Shown: positions 1 to 9,344 of the stretch, in pieces
Layout of the letters: each line of letters opens with the position of its first letter
Position numbering within the stretch: the first letter of the stretch is position 1
Assembly (NCBI GenBank): GCA_037013495.1
Contig: CM072810.1
Coordinates: 57,088,843-57,152,842 of the forward strand
DNA length: 64,000 nucleotides
DNA from: Hippophae tibetana
Taxonomy: Eukaryota; Streptophyta; Magnoliopsida; Rosales; Elaeagnaceae
Direction: 5' to 3'
Program-made: the position numbers and the translations under genes
The notes under the pieces: model-generated
The model's input: only the letters and a program-made list of their open reading frames with translations
The model's database searches: none
What the model was told of the DNA's origin: nothing

Positions 1-831
1 TCCTCGAACAATAAAAGATAATGCACAATATATGTTATAATTGGATAAAAATTAAATAAAACTTTTACTACGTGTATAAAAATAATTATTATAGCTTCTA
101 TTAAATATATTAATATATCTAAGTAAGATTATTTAAGTGGATAAAAATAAAATTTTAATATAAATAACTAAAAATAAGTAAAGTAATTACAATATCATAA
201 ATATGTAGATAAAAAGTAATTATTATATACAATAAATTAGTAATTGCAACAATAAAAAAATTGCCCTCATTCCCAAGTAGCAAAGAAAACAGAATAATTT
301 CACGGTTCATCACAAATAAATTTTACTTGTAAATCATAATTTAGGTAATAACATCCAATCCAATTTAACAATAAATTTTTAACCTTACTAATTTTACATC
401 CAAATAAATTTGACAATAACTAAATGCATATAACATTATTCTTTCATATATCACCAAGAAAATTCCAAGAGAATAAAACAAGTGTGATTCGGTAAAAATA
501 TTGACATTATGTTTTTATTTTTCAAGCACACAATTTCAAAAAAAAAATATACACATATAAGTTTAAAAATAACTTAAATATTTTTCAATCATAGTTTAAA
601 ATATCTATGAGACTAAATGTCAATTTGCTTATTAGCTTTAGTTATAAAGCAATCCTATAATTTTGAAATATCTTACATTTCAAATTTAACATTAAATCCA
701 TCATCTATACTTCACTTGATACATATAATATTATTCAAAAATAAAAAGATAATCAAGTTACGCAGCACAGCAAAACATAGAGTCTTAAATATTTACAAGT
801 ATCACAACCAATAATGAAAAGTAAAACTCAC

Positions 832-950
832 CTTGCTCGCTCTTCCATAAAACGAAGAGCTTTCTCAAGAAAAGATGGAGATAAAACCTCTTTCAAAGCA
901 AACAGAATAGGTCTCCCAATAACTTTAGATACCGTTTGCTTTTTTTGTAT
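832..950 (-). pseudogene. RhoGAP-domain exon fragment, copy 1
   Basis: This 119-nt minus-strand piece is bounded by an AG acceptor and a GT donor, like the other copies. It corresponds to the piece described for unit 3, with substitutions that damage the peptide; for example, GATAAAACC replaces GATCCAACC and the acceptor tract ends TTTTTTAG. It is part of a repeat unit and lacks the rest of any RhoGAP domain, so it cannot encode a functional GTPase-activating protein. Confidence 0.55.
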
Positions 951-1087
951 CTAAAAAAGGACAACCACCGAAAAATGGAAAAAGAAATAAAGCGCAGATT
1001 AGCACTTTGCAAATTAACAAACTCATAGGTCACATAGTAGTAAATTATTTGGGAAAATGATATTGGCATCAGAAAATTTATACTCAC

Positions 1088-1358
1088 TGACGTTCGACTT
1101 GCACTTTGCATAGATCCAACGTACACTAATATGGTTTTCGGCATGCATGGTGATCGACACTAATATATGCCAACCTCGTTTCTGGAGAAGAATCTGCAAC
1201 TACTCCAACAGATTCATTAGAATTTGTCACTTAACTTTAGAGAGTTTTGATAATAGATTTCGCCCAACTTCATTAGTGTCATTTGTTTCATGAGAATTTA
1301 GCCCGAAGCCAGAACCAACTTCATGGTGCAATTCATATGGGAATCTCCCAATATACAT
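1088..1358 (-). pseudogene. Unrecognised exon-like piece A, unit 1
   Basis: This is the counterpart of the unit 2 piece, ending at a GTGAGT donor on the minus strand. The frame is broken by small changes near 1230-1245. Only its position and homology to the other copies are used here. Confidence 0.35.
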
Positions 1359-2257
1359 TTTTAACTTTTAAAAAGCTTAATAAATTAGTCATTAGAGATG
1401 TAGATATATAGAGAAAGGAAAAACGCTTAATAACATTTACAAGTAATCATAATTTATGTTAGCAGCATTTAATATACAATAAATAGAAAATCATGCAAAT
1501 AGTAGTAAACCTTTTAATTAAAGTCTAAGGATGTAGACGATGCACACATTGAATCCAATATTTCCTCGAACAATAAAAGATAATGCACAATATATGTTAT
1601 AATTGGATAAAAATTAAATAAAACTTTTCCTACGTGGATAAAAATAATTATTATAGCTTCTATTAAATATATGAATATATCTAAGTAAGAATATTTAAGT
1701 GGATAAAAACAAAATTTTAATATAAATAACTAAAAATAAGTAAAGTAATTACAATATCTTAAATAAGTAGATAAAAAATAATTATTATATATAAAAAATA
1801 AGTAATTGGAACAATAAAAAAATTGCCCCCATTCCCAAGTAGCAACGGAAACAGAATAATTTGACAGTTAATCACAAATAAATTTTACTTGTAAATCATA
1901 ATTTATGTAATAACATCCAATCCAATTTAACAATAACTTTTTTACCTTAAAAATTGAACATCCAAATAAATTTGACAATAACTAAATTCATATACCATTA
2001 TTCTTTCATATATCACCAAGAAAATACCAAGAGAATAAAACAAGTGTGATTCGGTAAAAATATTGACATTTTGTTTTTAATTTTCAAGCGCACAATTTCA
2101 AAAGAAAAATATACACATCAAATCTATCATCTATACTTCACTTGATACATTTAATATTATTCAAAAATAAAAAGATAATCAAGTTAAGCAGCACAGCAAA
2201 ACATAGAGTCTTAAATATATACAAGTATCACAACCAATAATGAAAAGTAAAACTAAC

Positions 2258-2376
2258 TATGCTCGCTCTTCCATAAAACGAAGATCTTTCTCTAGAAAAG
2301 ATGGAGATCCAACATCTTTCAAAGCAAACAGAATGGGTCTCCCAATAACTTTAGATACCGTTGGCTTTTTGTGTAT
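2258..2376 (-). pseudogene. RhoGAP-domain exon fragment, copy 2
   Basis: This is the same 119-nt piece in unit 2. The donor context has changed to GTTAGT but still starts with GT. Several codons differ from unit 3 (for example, AAGATCTTTC in place of AAGAGCTTTC on the plus strand). It is only an isolated exon-sized fragment. Confidence 0.5.
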
Positions 2377-2514
2377 CTACAAGAAGGACAACCACCGAAA
2401 AATGGTAAAAGAAATAAAGCACAGATTAGCACTTTTCAAATTAACAAACTCATAGGTCACATAGTAGTCAATTATTTGGGAAAATGATATTGGCATAAGA
2501 AAATTTATACTCAC

Positions 2515-2786
2515 TGAGGTTCGACTTGCACTTTGCATAGATCCAACGTACACTAATGTGGTTTTCGGCATGCATGGTGATCGACACTAATATATGCCAA
2601 CCTCGTTTCTGGAGAAGAATCTGCAACTACTCCAATAGATTCATTAGAATTTGTCACTGAACTTTCGAGAGATTTTGATAATAGATTTCGCCCAACTTCA
2701 TCAGTATCATTTGTTTCATGAGAATTTAGCCCGAAACCAGAACCAATTTCATGGTGCAATTCATATGGGAATCTCCCAATATACAT
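2515..2786 (-). pseudogene. Unrecognised exon-like piece A, unit 2 (best-preserved copy)
   Basis: The minus strand is open from an ATG at 2786, starting MYIGRFPYELHHEIGSG and continuing through a Ser/Asn/Glu-rich stretch ending SSPETRLAYISVDHHACRK before a stop at about 2553. Another frame then stays open to a good donor (CTCA/GTGAGT) at 2514. Spliced across the roughly 138-bp gap, that frame (ending SMQSASRTS) joins the RhoGAP-like piece in phase 0. This suggests, but does not prove, that both pieces come from one gene. The upstream limit is uncertain: the nearest AG lies a few bases before the ATG. I do not recognise this peptide. Confidence 0.4.
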
Positions 2787-3821
2787 TTTTAACTTTTAAA
2801 AAGCTTAATAAATTAGTCATTAGAGATGTAGATATATAGAGAAAGGAAAAACGCTTAATAAAATTTACAAGTAATCATAATTTATGTTAGCAGCATATAT
2901 TATACATTAAATAGGAAATCATGTAAATAGTAGTAAAGCTTTTAATTAAAATCTAAGCATTTATACGATGCACACATTGAATTCAATATTTCCTCGAACA
3001 ATAAAAGATAATGCACAATAGATGTTATAATTGGATAAAAATTAAATAAAACTTTTCCTACGTGGATAAAAATAATTATTATAGCTTCTATTAAATATAT
3101 GAATATATATAAGTAAGAATATTTAAGTGGATAAAAATAAATTTTTTAATATAAATAACTAAAAATAAGTAAAGTAATTACAATATCATAAATAAGTAGA
3201 TAAATAATAATTATTATATATAATAAATAAGTAATTGCAACAATAAAAAAATTGCCCCCATTCCCAAGTAGCAAAGAAAACAGAATAATTTGACAGTTCA
3301 TCACAAATAAATTTTACTTGTAAATCATAATTTAGGTAATAACATTCAATCCAATTTAACAATAACTTTTTTACCTTACTAATTTAACCTCTAAATAAAT
3401 TTGACAATAACTAAATGCATATAACATTATTCTTTCATATATCACCAAGAAAATACCAAGAGAATAAAACAAGTGTGATTCGGTAAAAATATTGACATTA
3501 TGTTTTTATTTTTCAAGCACACAATTTCAAAAAAAAATATACACATATAAGTTTAAAAATAAATTATATTTTTTTCAATCATAGTTTAAAACATCCATGA
3601 GACTAAATGTCAATTTGCTAATTAGCTTTTGTTATAAAGCAATCCAATAATTTTGAAATATCTTACATTTCAAATTTAACATTAAATCCATCATCTATAC
3701 CTCACTTGATACATATAATATTATTCAAAAATAAAAAGATAATCAAGTTAAGCTGCACACCAAAACATAGAGTCTTAAATATTTACAAGTATCACAACCA
3801 ATAATGAAAAGTAAAATTCAC

Positions 3822-3940
3822 CTTGCTCGCTCTTCCATAAAACGAAGAGCTTTCTCTAGAAAAGATGGAGATCCAACCTCTTTCAAAGCAAACAGAATGG
3901 GTGTCCCAATAACTTTAGATACCGTTTGCTTTTTTTGTAT
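3822..3940 (-). pseudogene. RhoGAP-domain exon fragment, copy 3 (reference copy)
   Basis: Read on the minus strand, the 119 nt give 39 codons plus two bases with no stop. They include IGTPILFALKEV and then SFLEKALRF followed by MEE. This resembles the start of the RhoGAP domain in plant REN1-like (PH plus RhoGAP) proteins, where the usual text is V-(I/L)-G-R-P-(I/V)-L-L-A-L-E-D followed by SPSFLEKAL. Intact family members stimulate GTP hydrolysis by ROP GTPases and act in tip growth. Here only the first 39 residues exist; the catalytic arginine finger region would lie downstream and is absent. The piece has a TTTTTGTAG acceptor and an AG/GTGAATTTT donor, so it looks like a captured exon with flanking introns. 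The identification is from memory of the family and rests on a short match. Confidence 0.62.
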
Positions 3941-4078
3941 CTACAAAAAGGACAACCACCGAAAAATGGAAACAGAAATAAAGCACAGATTAGCACTTTG
4001 CAAATTAACAAACTCATAGGTCACATAGTAGTAAATTATTTGGGAAAATGATATTGGCATAAGAAAATTTATACTCAC

Positions 4079-4350
4079 TGAGGTTCGACTTGCACTTTGC
4101 TTAGATCCAACGTACACTAATGTGGTTTTCGGCATGCATGGTGATCGACACTAATATATGCCAACCTCGTTTCTGGAGAAGAATCTGCAACTACTCCAAC
4201 AGATTCATTAGAATTTGTCACTGAACTTTAGAGAGATTTTGATAATAGATTTCGCCCAACTTCATTAGTGTCATTTGTTTCATGAGAATTTAGCCCGAAG
4301 CCAGAACCAACTTCATGGTGCAATTCATATGGGAATCTCCCAATATACAT
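4079..4350 (-). pseudogene. Unrecognised exon-like piece A, unit 3
   Basis: This copy is homologous to the unit 2 piece, with the same donor and a TAA where unit 2 has a GAA codon (CTCTAAAGT against CTCGAAAGT). That points to GAA as the older state. Confidence 0.38.
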
Positions 4351-5384
4351 TTTTAACTTTTAAAAAGCTTAATAAATTAGTCATTAGAGATGTAGATATA
4401 TAGAGAAAGGATAAACGCTTAATAAAATTTACAAGTAATCATAATTTATGTTAGCAGCATATATTATACAATAAATAGAAAATCATGCAAATAGTAGTAA
4501 ACCTTTTAATTAAAGTCTAAGGATGTAGACGATGCACACATTGAATCCAATATTTCCTCGAACAATAAAAGATAATGCACAATATATGTTATAATTGGAT
4601 AAAAATTAAATAAAACTTTTCCTACGTGGATAAATATAATTATTATAGCTTCTATTAAATATATGAATATATCTAAGTAAGAATATTTAATTGGATAAAA
4701 ATAAATTTTTTAATATAAATAACTAAAAATAAGTAAAGTAATTACAATATCATAAATAAGTAGATAAAAAATAATTATTATATACAATAAATAAGTAATT
4801 GCAACAATAAAAAAATTTCCCCCATTCCCAAGTTCAAAAGAAAACAGAATAATTTCACGGTTCATCACAAATAAATTTTACTTGTAAATCATAATTTAGG
4901 TAATAACATCCAATCCAATTTAACAATAACTTTTTTACCTTACTAATTTAACATCCAAATAAATTTGACAATAACTAAATGCATATAACATTATTCTTTC
5001 ATATATCACCAAGAAAATACCAAGAGAATAAAACAAGTGTGATTCGGTAAAAATATTGACATTATGTTTTTATTTTTCAAGCACACAATTTGAAAAAAAA
5101 AATACACATAAAAGTTTAAAAATAAATTAAAATTTTTTCAATCATAGTTTAAAACATCCATCAGACTAAATGTCAATTTGCTTAATAGCTTTTGTTATAA
5201 AGCAATCCTATAAATTTGAAATATCTTACATTTCAAATTTAACATTAAATCCATCATCTATACTTCACTTGATACATATAATATTATTCAAAAATAAAAA
5301 GATAATCAAGTTAAGCAGCACAACAAAACATAGAGTCTTAAATATTTACAAGTATCACAACCAATAATGAAAAGTAAAATTCAC

Positions 5385-5503
5385 CTTGCTCGCTCTTCCA
5401 TAAAACGAAGAGCTTTCTCTAGAAAAGATGGAGATCCAACCTCTTTCAAAGCAAACAGAATGGGTGTCCCAATAACTTTAGATACCGTTTGCTTTTTTTG
5501 TAT
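5385..5503 (-). pseudogene. RhoGAP-domain exon fragment, copy 4
   Basis: This piece has the same length and nearly the same sequence as the unit 3 copy, with the acceptor TTTTTGTAG and donor AG/GTGA both preserved. The open peptide across the 39 codons is retained. As in the other units, nothing resembling the remainder of the RhoGAP domain follows downstream on the minus strand. Confidence 0.6.
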
Positions 5504-5641
5504 CTACAAAAAGGACAACCATCGAAAAATGGAAAAAGAAATCAAGCGCAGATTAGTACTTTGCAAATTAACAAACTCATAGGTCACATAGTAGTAAATT
5601 ATTTGGGAAAATGATATTGGCATCAAAAAATTTATACTCAC

Positions 5642-5912
5642 TGAGGTTCGACTTGCACTTTGCATAGATCCAACGTACACTAATGTTTTTTCGGCATGCA
5701 TGGTGATCGACACTAATATATGCCAACCTCGTTTCTGGAGAAGAATCTGCAATTACTCCAACAGATTTATTAGAATTTGTCACTGAACTTTCGAGAGATT
5801 TTGATAATAGATTTCACCTAACTTTATCAGTATCATTTGTTTCATGAGAATTTAGCCCGAAGCCAGAACCAACTTCATGGTGCAATTCATATGGGAATCT
5901 CCCAATATACAT
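5642..5912 (-). pseudogene. Unrecognised exon-like piece A, unit 4
   Basis: This copy is homologous to the unit 2 piece, with the same GTGAGT donor. The SVTNSN to SSPETRLAYISVDHHACRK segment is still readable at 5783-5690. A run of extra T changes the text after the HAC motif. Confidence 0.38.
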
Positions 5913-6079
5913 TTTTAACTTTTAAAATTCTTAATAAATTAGTCATTAGAGATGTAGATATAGAGAAAAAGGAAAAACACTTAATAAAATTTACAAGTAA
6001 TCATAATTTATGTTAGCTGCATATATTATACAATAAATAGAAAATCACGCAAATAGTAGCACACTTTGAATCCAATATT

Positions 6080-6168
6080 TCCTCGAACAATAAAAGATAA
6101 TGCACAATATATGTTATAATTGGATAAAAATTAAATAAAACTTTTCCTACATGGATAAAAATAATTAT
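6080..6168. repeat. 1.56-kb array, truncated last unit
   Basis: The first 89 bp of a fifth unit match the other units up to ATAATTAT at 6161-6168. There the other copies continue TATAGCTTC, whereas this one switches to CGACGTCGG. The break defines the right edge of the array. Confidence 0.9.
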
Positions 6169-6235
6169 CGACGTCGGATTCAACAAGATCAAAGGGGTTA
6201 ACAAAGTTCAAATTACTCTGATCAAAGATTTTGCG
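6169..6235. other. Orphan spacer between the two arrays
   Basis: About 67 bp starting CGACGTCGGATTCAAC match neither the 1.56-kb unit on the left nor the 544-bp unit on the right. On the minus strand it stays open for about 25 codons (FDQSNLNFVNPFDLVESDVD), running out of the polypurine tract next door. It is too short to classify. It may be a third captured fragment or remnant host sequence. No target-site duplication or inverted repeat is visible. Confidence 0.6.
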
Positions 6236-6635
6236 ATTCTTTTCTTTCTCTTCTTTTTTTTTCTTTTCTCTTTTTTTTTTCTTTTCTTTCTCCTTTTTTT
6301 ATTTTTTTGGCCATAGTTGACAAAATAACATCTTTAAGCTGCCATAAAGGTTTGCGAGCATCTAACAAGAGAAAATGTGTCAGATTTTTTCCAATGTTTT
6401 GTGAATTTGCAGTCTAATTATTTTATCAAATCAACATTAGATGGTATTGCAGACATAGCATGTCTGATCTAAGTCTTGTCTAATCTGTCCTGAGCAGTTA
6501 GTGATTTTATAACTTCTTAGGTACCTTTGATTTAGCAGATTCCTCTGTCACCAGTGCCATAGCTTCTTGTGCTTTCTTAGTTGATTTCAGAAGCTCCACT
6601 TTTTGCAGTTCATATCTCTGTCTTAGGCTTTCAAC
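6236..6635 (-). pseudogene. First PRAF-fragment unit, truncated at the array edge
   Basis: The exon begins at 6635 after a GATCAG acceptor and reads VESLRQRYELQKVELLKS, then TKKAQEAMALVTEESAKSK, before the frame slips (VPKKL, stop at 6507). This is the least damaged amino end of any unit: it lacks the two stops found here in most copies. The low end is cut inside the polypyrimidine tract near 6236, so the NELLNQEV part is missing. A short, relatively undecayed unit at the border fits an old array edge. Confidence 0.8.
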
Positions 6636-6770
6636 CTGATCATATTTTAGAAAAATGCACAGAGCTATTAGCTTAAGTATTAAACACTTGACTACTAAAA
6701 CACTCCTTCCTCCAGACATGCAATTAAATTAAACCTAAATCAAAAAGGAAGTCATAAATCACAAGTATAC

Positions 6771-7171
6771 CTGAGCCCGTAAATTAAGCACTTCTTGATT
6801 CAAAAGTTCGTTTTTTTTTCCTTTTTTCCATTCTTTCTCTTCTTCTTTTTTTGCAATAGTTGACAAAATTACACCTGTCAGCTGCAATAAAGGTGTCTGC
6901 AAGGATCTAACAAGAGAAAATGTCTCAGATTTTTTTCCTTGTTTAGCGGCTTTGCTGTCTAATTGCTTTATCAAACCAACAGTACTTGGAACTGCAGACT
7001 TAGCATGTCTGATCTCAGCTTCGTCTAATCTGTTCTGAGCAGTAAGTGATAAAACTTCTTTGGCAGCTTTAGATTTAGCAGATTCCTCTGTCAGCAGTGC
7101 CATAGCTTGTGCTTTCTTAGTTTATTTCAGAAGTTCCACTTTTTGTAGTTCACATCTCTGTCGCTTTCAAC
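6771..7171 (-). pseudogene. PRAF-fragment exon with the longest intact coding stretch
   Basis: From an ATG at 7103 the minus strand is open for about 111 codons to the exon border. It reads MALLTEESAKSKAAKEVLSL, then TAQNRLDEAEIRHAKSAVPS, LIKQLDSKAAKQGKKSETF, SLVRSLQTPLLQL, a short Lys/Glu segment, then KKNELLNQEVLNLRAQ at the GTATAC donor. Upstream, a five-base loss after VES and a TAA break the first 25 codons. The Lys/Glu insert (AKKEEEKEWKKGKK) is short, unlike the expanded neighbours. It stands where PRAF proteins have a Ser/Pro-rich linker. In intact proteins this segment is predicted coiled coil near the BRX domain; alone it has no known activity. The unit ends at 7307. Confidence 0.82.
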
Positions 7172-7307
7172 CTGATCATATTTTAGAAAAATACACAGAC
7201 CTATTAGCTTAAGTATTAAACACTTGACTACTAAAAGACTCCTTCCACTAGACTTATAAGTAAATTAAAACTAAAATCAAGAAGGTAGTCCTCAATCACA
7301 ATTTTAC

Positions 7308-8027
7308 CTGAGCCCTTAACTTAAGCACTTCTTGATTCAAAAGTCTATTTGTTTTTCCTTTTTCCTTTTTTCTTTTCATTCTCTTCTTTTTTTTTTCTTT
7401 CTCTTCTTTTTTTTTCACTTCTTTCTCTTCTTTTTTCTTTTCTTTTCTTTCCCTTCTTTTTCTTTTCTTTTCTTTCTCTTCTTTTTTCTTTGCTTTTCTC
7501 TTTTTTTTCTGTTCTCTCTTTTTTATCTTTTCTTTCTCCTTTTTTTCTTTTTTTGGCCATAGTTGACAAAATAACATCTTTCAGCTGCAATAAAGGTGTC
7601 TGCAAGGATCTAACAAGAGAAAATATCTCATATTTTTTTCCTTGTTTAGCGGCTTTGCTGTCTAATTACTTTATCGAACCAACAGTAGTTGGAACTGCAA
7701 ACTAAGCAAGTCTGATCTCAGCTTCTTCTAATCTGCCCTGGGCAGTATGTGATAAAACTTCTTTGGCAGCTTTAGATTTAGCAGATTCCTCTGTCACCAG
7801 TTCCATAGCTTCTTGTGCTTTCTTAGTTGATTTCACAAGCTCCACTTATTGTAGTTCACATCTCTGTCTTAGGCTTTCAACCTGATCATGTTTTAGAAAA
7901 ATGCACAGAGCTATTAGCTTAAGTATTAAACACTTGACTACTAAAAGACTCCTTCCTCGAGACCTATAATTAAATTAAAACTAAAATAAAAAAGGTAGTC
8001 CTAAATCACAAGTTTACCTGAGCCCTT
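7308..8027 (-). repeat. L-type unit, 720 bp, expanded tract
   Basis: The exon spans 7308-7881. It reads LDSKAAKQGKK and SLQTPLLQLKDVILST before the polypurine expansion and LLNQEVLKLRAQ after it. The expansion length puts the two sides out of frame. The L-type stop (LA-stop-STVP) and the shared TAA after RCELQ are not intact codons here. Confidence 0.85.
7350..7554. repeat. Polypyrimidine/polypurine tract 1
   Basis: About 205 bp of almost pure T and C on the plus strand, built from variants of TCTTTTCTTTCTCTTCTTTT repeated about every 20-25 bp. The purine strand has no T-containing codons, so all three of its frames are open. Apparent Lys/Arg-rich proteins here are therefore uninformative. 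Confidence 0.92.
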
Positions 8028-8801
8028 AACTTAAGCACTTCTTGATTCAAAAGTCCATTTTTTTTCCTTTTTCCTTTTTTTTCTCATTCTCTTCTTTTTT
8101 TCTTTTCTTTCTCTTTTATTTTTTTTCATTTATTTCTCTTCTTTTTTTTCCTTTCTTTCTCTTTTTTTTCTTTTCTTTTCTTTCTCTTCTTTTTTATTTC
8201 TTTTCTTTCTCTTCTTTTTTCTTTTCTTTTCTTTCTCTTCTTTTTCTTTTCTTTTCTTTCTCTTCTTTTTTATTTTCTTTTCTCTCTTTTTTTTTTTCTT
8301 TTCTCTCTTTTTGTCTTTTCTTTCTCCTTTTTTTCGTTAGTTTCCATAGTTGACAAAATAACATCTTTCAGCTGCAATAAAGGTGTCTGCAAGGATCTAA
8401 CAAGAGAAAATGTCTCATATTTTTTTCCTTGTTTAGCGGCTTTGCTGTCTAATTGCTTTATCGAACCAACAGTAGTTGGAACTGTAGACTAAGCAAGTCT
8501 GATCTCAGCTTCTTCAAATCTGTCCTGGGCAGTAAGTGATAAAACTTCTTTGGCATCTTTAGATTTAGCAGATTCCTCTGTCAGCAGTGCCATAGCTTGT
8601 GCTTTCTTAGTTGATTTCAGAAGCTCCACTTATTGCAGTTCACATCTCTGTCTTAGGCTTTCAACCTGATCATGTTTTAGAAAAATGCATAGAGCTATTA
8701 GCTTAAGTATTAAACACTTGACTACTAAAAGACTCCTTCCTCTAGACATATATTTAAATTAAAACTAAAATCAAAAAGGTAGTCCTAAATCACAAGTATA
8801 C
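8028..8801 (-). repeat. L-type unit, 774 bp, expanded tract
   Basis: This unit has the same organisation as 7308-8027, with a longer tract (about 8055-8335). L markers are SLQTPLLQLKDV, AAKQGKK and the plus-strand AGCTTGTGCTTTC (QEA reduced to QA). Two L units in tandem precede the regular L-S alternation. Confidence 0.85.
8055..8335. repeat. Polypyrimidine/polypurine tract 2
   Basis: About 280 bp of T/C on the plus strand with the same 20-25 bp blocks, expanded from the single block of an S unit. Confidence 0.92.
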
Positions 8802-9344
8802 CTGAGCCCGTAACTTAATTACTTCTTGATTCAAAAGTTCCTTTTTTTCTTTTTTTCTTTTCTTTCTCTTCTTTTTTTCGGTATTGTTGACAAAATAACA
8901 TCTTTAAGCTGCCATAAAGGTGTCTGCGAGCATCTAACAAGAGAAAATGTGTCATATTTTTTCCATTGTTTTGCGACTTTGCTGTCCAATTGCTTTATCA
9001 AATCATCATTAGATGGTACTGCAGACGTAGCAAGTCTGATCTCAGTCTTGTCTAATCTGTCCTCAGCAGTTAGTGATTTTATAACTTCTTAGGTACCTTT
9101 AGATTTAGCAGATTCCTCTGTCACCAGTGCCATAGCTTCTTGTGCTTTCTTAGTTGATATCACAAGCTCCATTTATTGCAGTTCTCATCTCTGTCTTAGG
9201 CTTCCAACCTGACCAGGTTTTAGAAAAATGCACAGAGTTATTAGCTTAAGTATTAAACACTTGACTACTAAAAGACTCCTTCCTCCAGACCTATCATTAA
9301 ATTAAAACTAAAATAAAAAAGGTAGTCCTAAATCACAAGTTTAC
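8802..9344 (-). repeat. S-type unit, 543 bp
   Basis: This is the first clear S unit next to expanded copies: a single short tract, SKVAKQW and CSQTPLW text, and the GGTACCTAAGAA replacement of the AAKEV codons (TAA stop on the minus strand). Confidence 0.85.

Larger units (their letters stand above)
1..1562. repeat. 1.56-kb array, unit 1
   Basis: A full-length unit. About the first 830 bp is AT-rich and shows no coding or RNA signal. The exon-like pieces lie at 832-950 and about 1088-1358 on the minus strand. The stretch after 1360 is again AT-rich and featureless. This copy has a local change in exon piece A (CACTTAACTTTAGAGAG) that shifts the frame relative to unit 2. Confidence 0.9.
1563..2990. 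repeat. 1.56-kb array, unit 2 (internally deleted)
   Basis: This unit is 1428 bp because about 133 bp present in units 1, 3 and 4 is missing near 2118, where ACACATCA runs directly into AATCTATCATC. It nevertheless carries the best-preserved open version of exon piece A, at about 2515-2786. The rest is AT-rich without recognisable features. Confidence 0.9.
2991..4554. repeat. 1.56-kb array, unit 3
   Basis: A full-length 1564-bp unit and the clearest reference copy. On the minus strand it reads exon piece A (4350-4079), a 138-bp intron-like gap with GTGAGT donor and TTTTTGTAG acceptor (4078-3941), then the RhoGAP-like piece (3940-3822) followed by another GT donor. The remaining roughly 830 bp on the left is AT-rich and intron-like. 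Confidence 0.9.
4555..6079. repeat. 1.56-kb array, unit 4
   Basis: A 1525-bp unit lacking roughly 37 bp near 6058, where AAATAGTAG jumps to CACACTTTGAATCC. It contains both exon-like pieces (5385-5503 and about 5642-5912). The sequence outside them is AT-rich with no further feature. Confidence 0.9.
1..6168. repeat. 1.56-kb tandem repeat array (four units plus a fragment)
   Basis: The sequence beginning TCCTCGAACAATAAAAGA at position 1 recurs at 1563, 2991, 4555 and 6080, giving units of 1562, 1428, 1564 and 1525 bp and an 89-bp fragment. Units are clearly homologous throughout and differ by scattered substitutions and a few deletions. The array was already under way at the left edge of the window and stops abruptly at 6168. 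Each unit is very AT-rich and contains two minus-strand exon-like pieces with splice-like borders. I see no terminal repeats, transposase or other mobile-element protein. The direct head-to-tail arrangement is that of a satellite. Confidence 0.95.

Noticed and set aside
2240-2455. Plus-strand open frame of 71 codons (MKSKTNYARSSIKRRSFSRK) repeated in the 1.56-kb units
   Set aside because: It overlaps the RhoGAP-like piece on the opposite strand and crosses its splice borders. The minus-strand reading has recognisable family text and this one does not.
1-6168. LTR retrotransposon or other terminal-repeat element as explanation for the 1.56-kb direct repeats
   Set aside because: There are more than two copies head to tail with no internal region, no gag or polymerase text, no primer-binding or polypurine sites at the junctions and no target duplications.
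6013-6204. Minus-strand open frame of 63 codons across the array border
   Set aside because: It combines AT-rich repeat sequence with the spacer across a breakpoint, and its composition (Ile/Leu/Tyr) is that of random AT-rich DNA.
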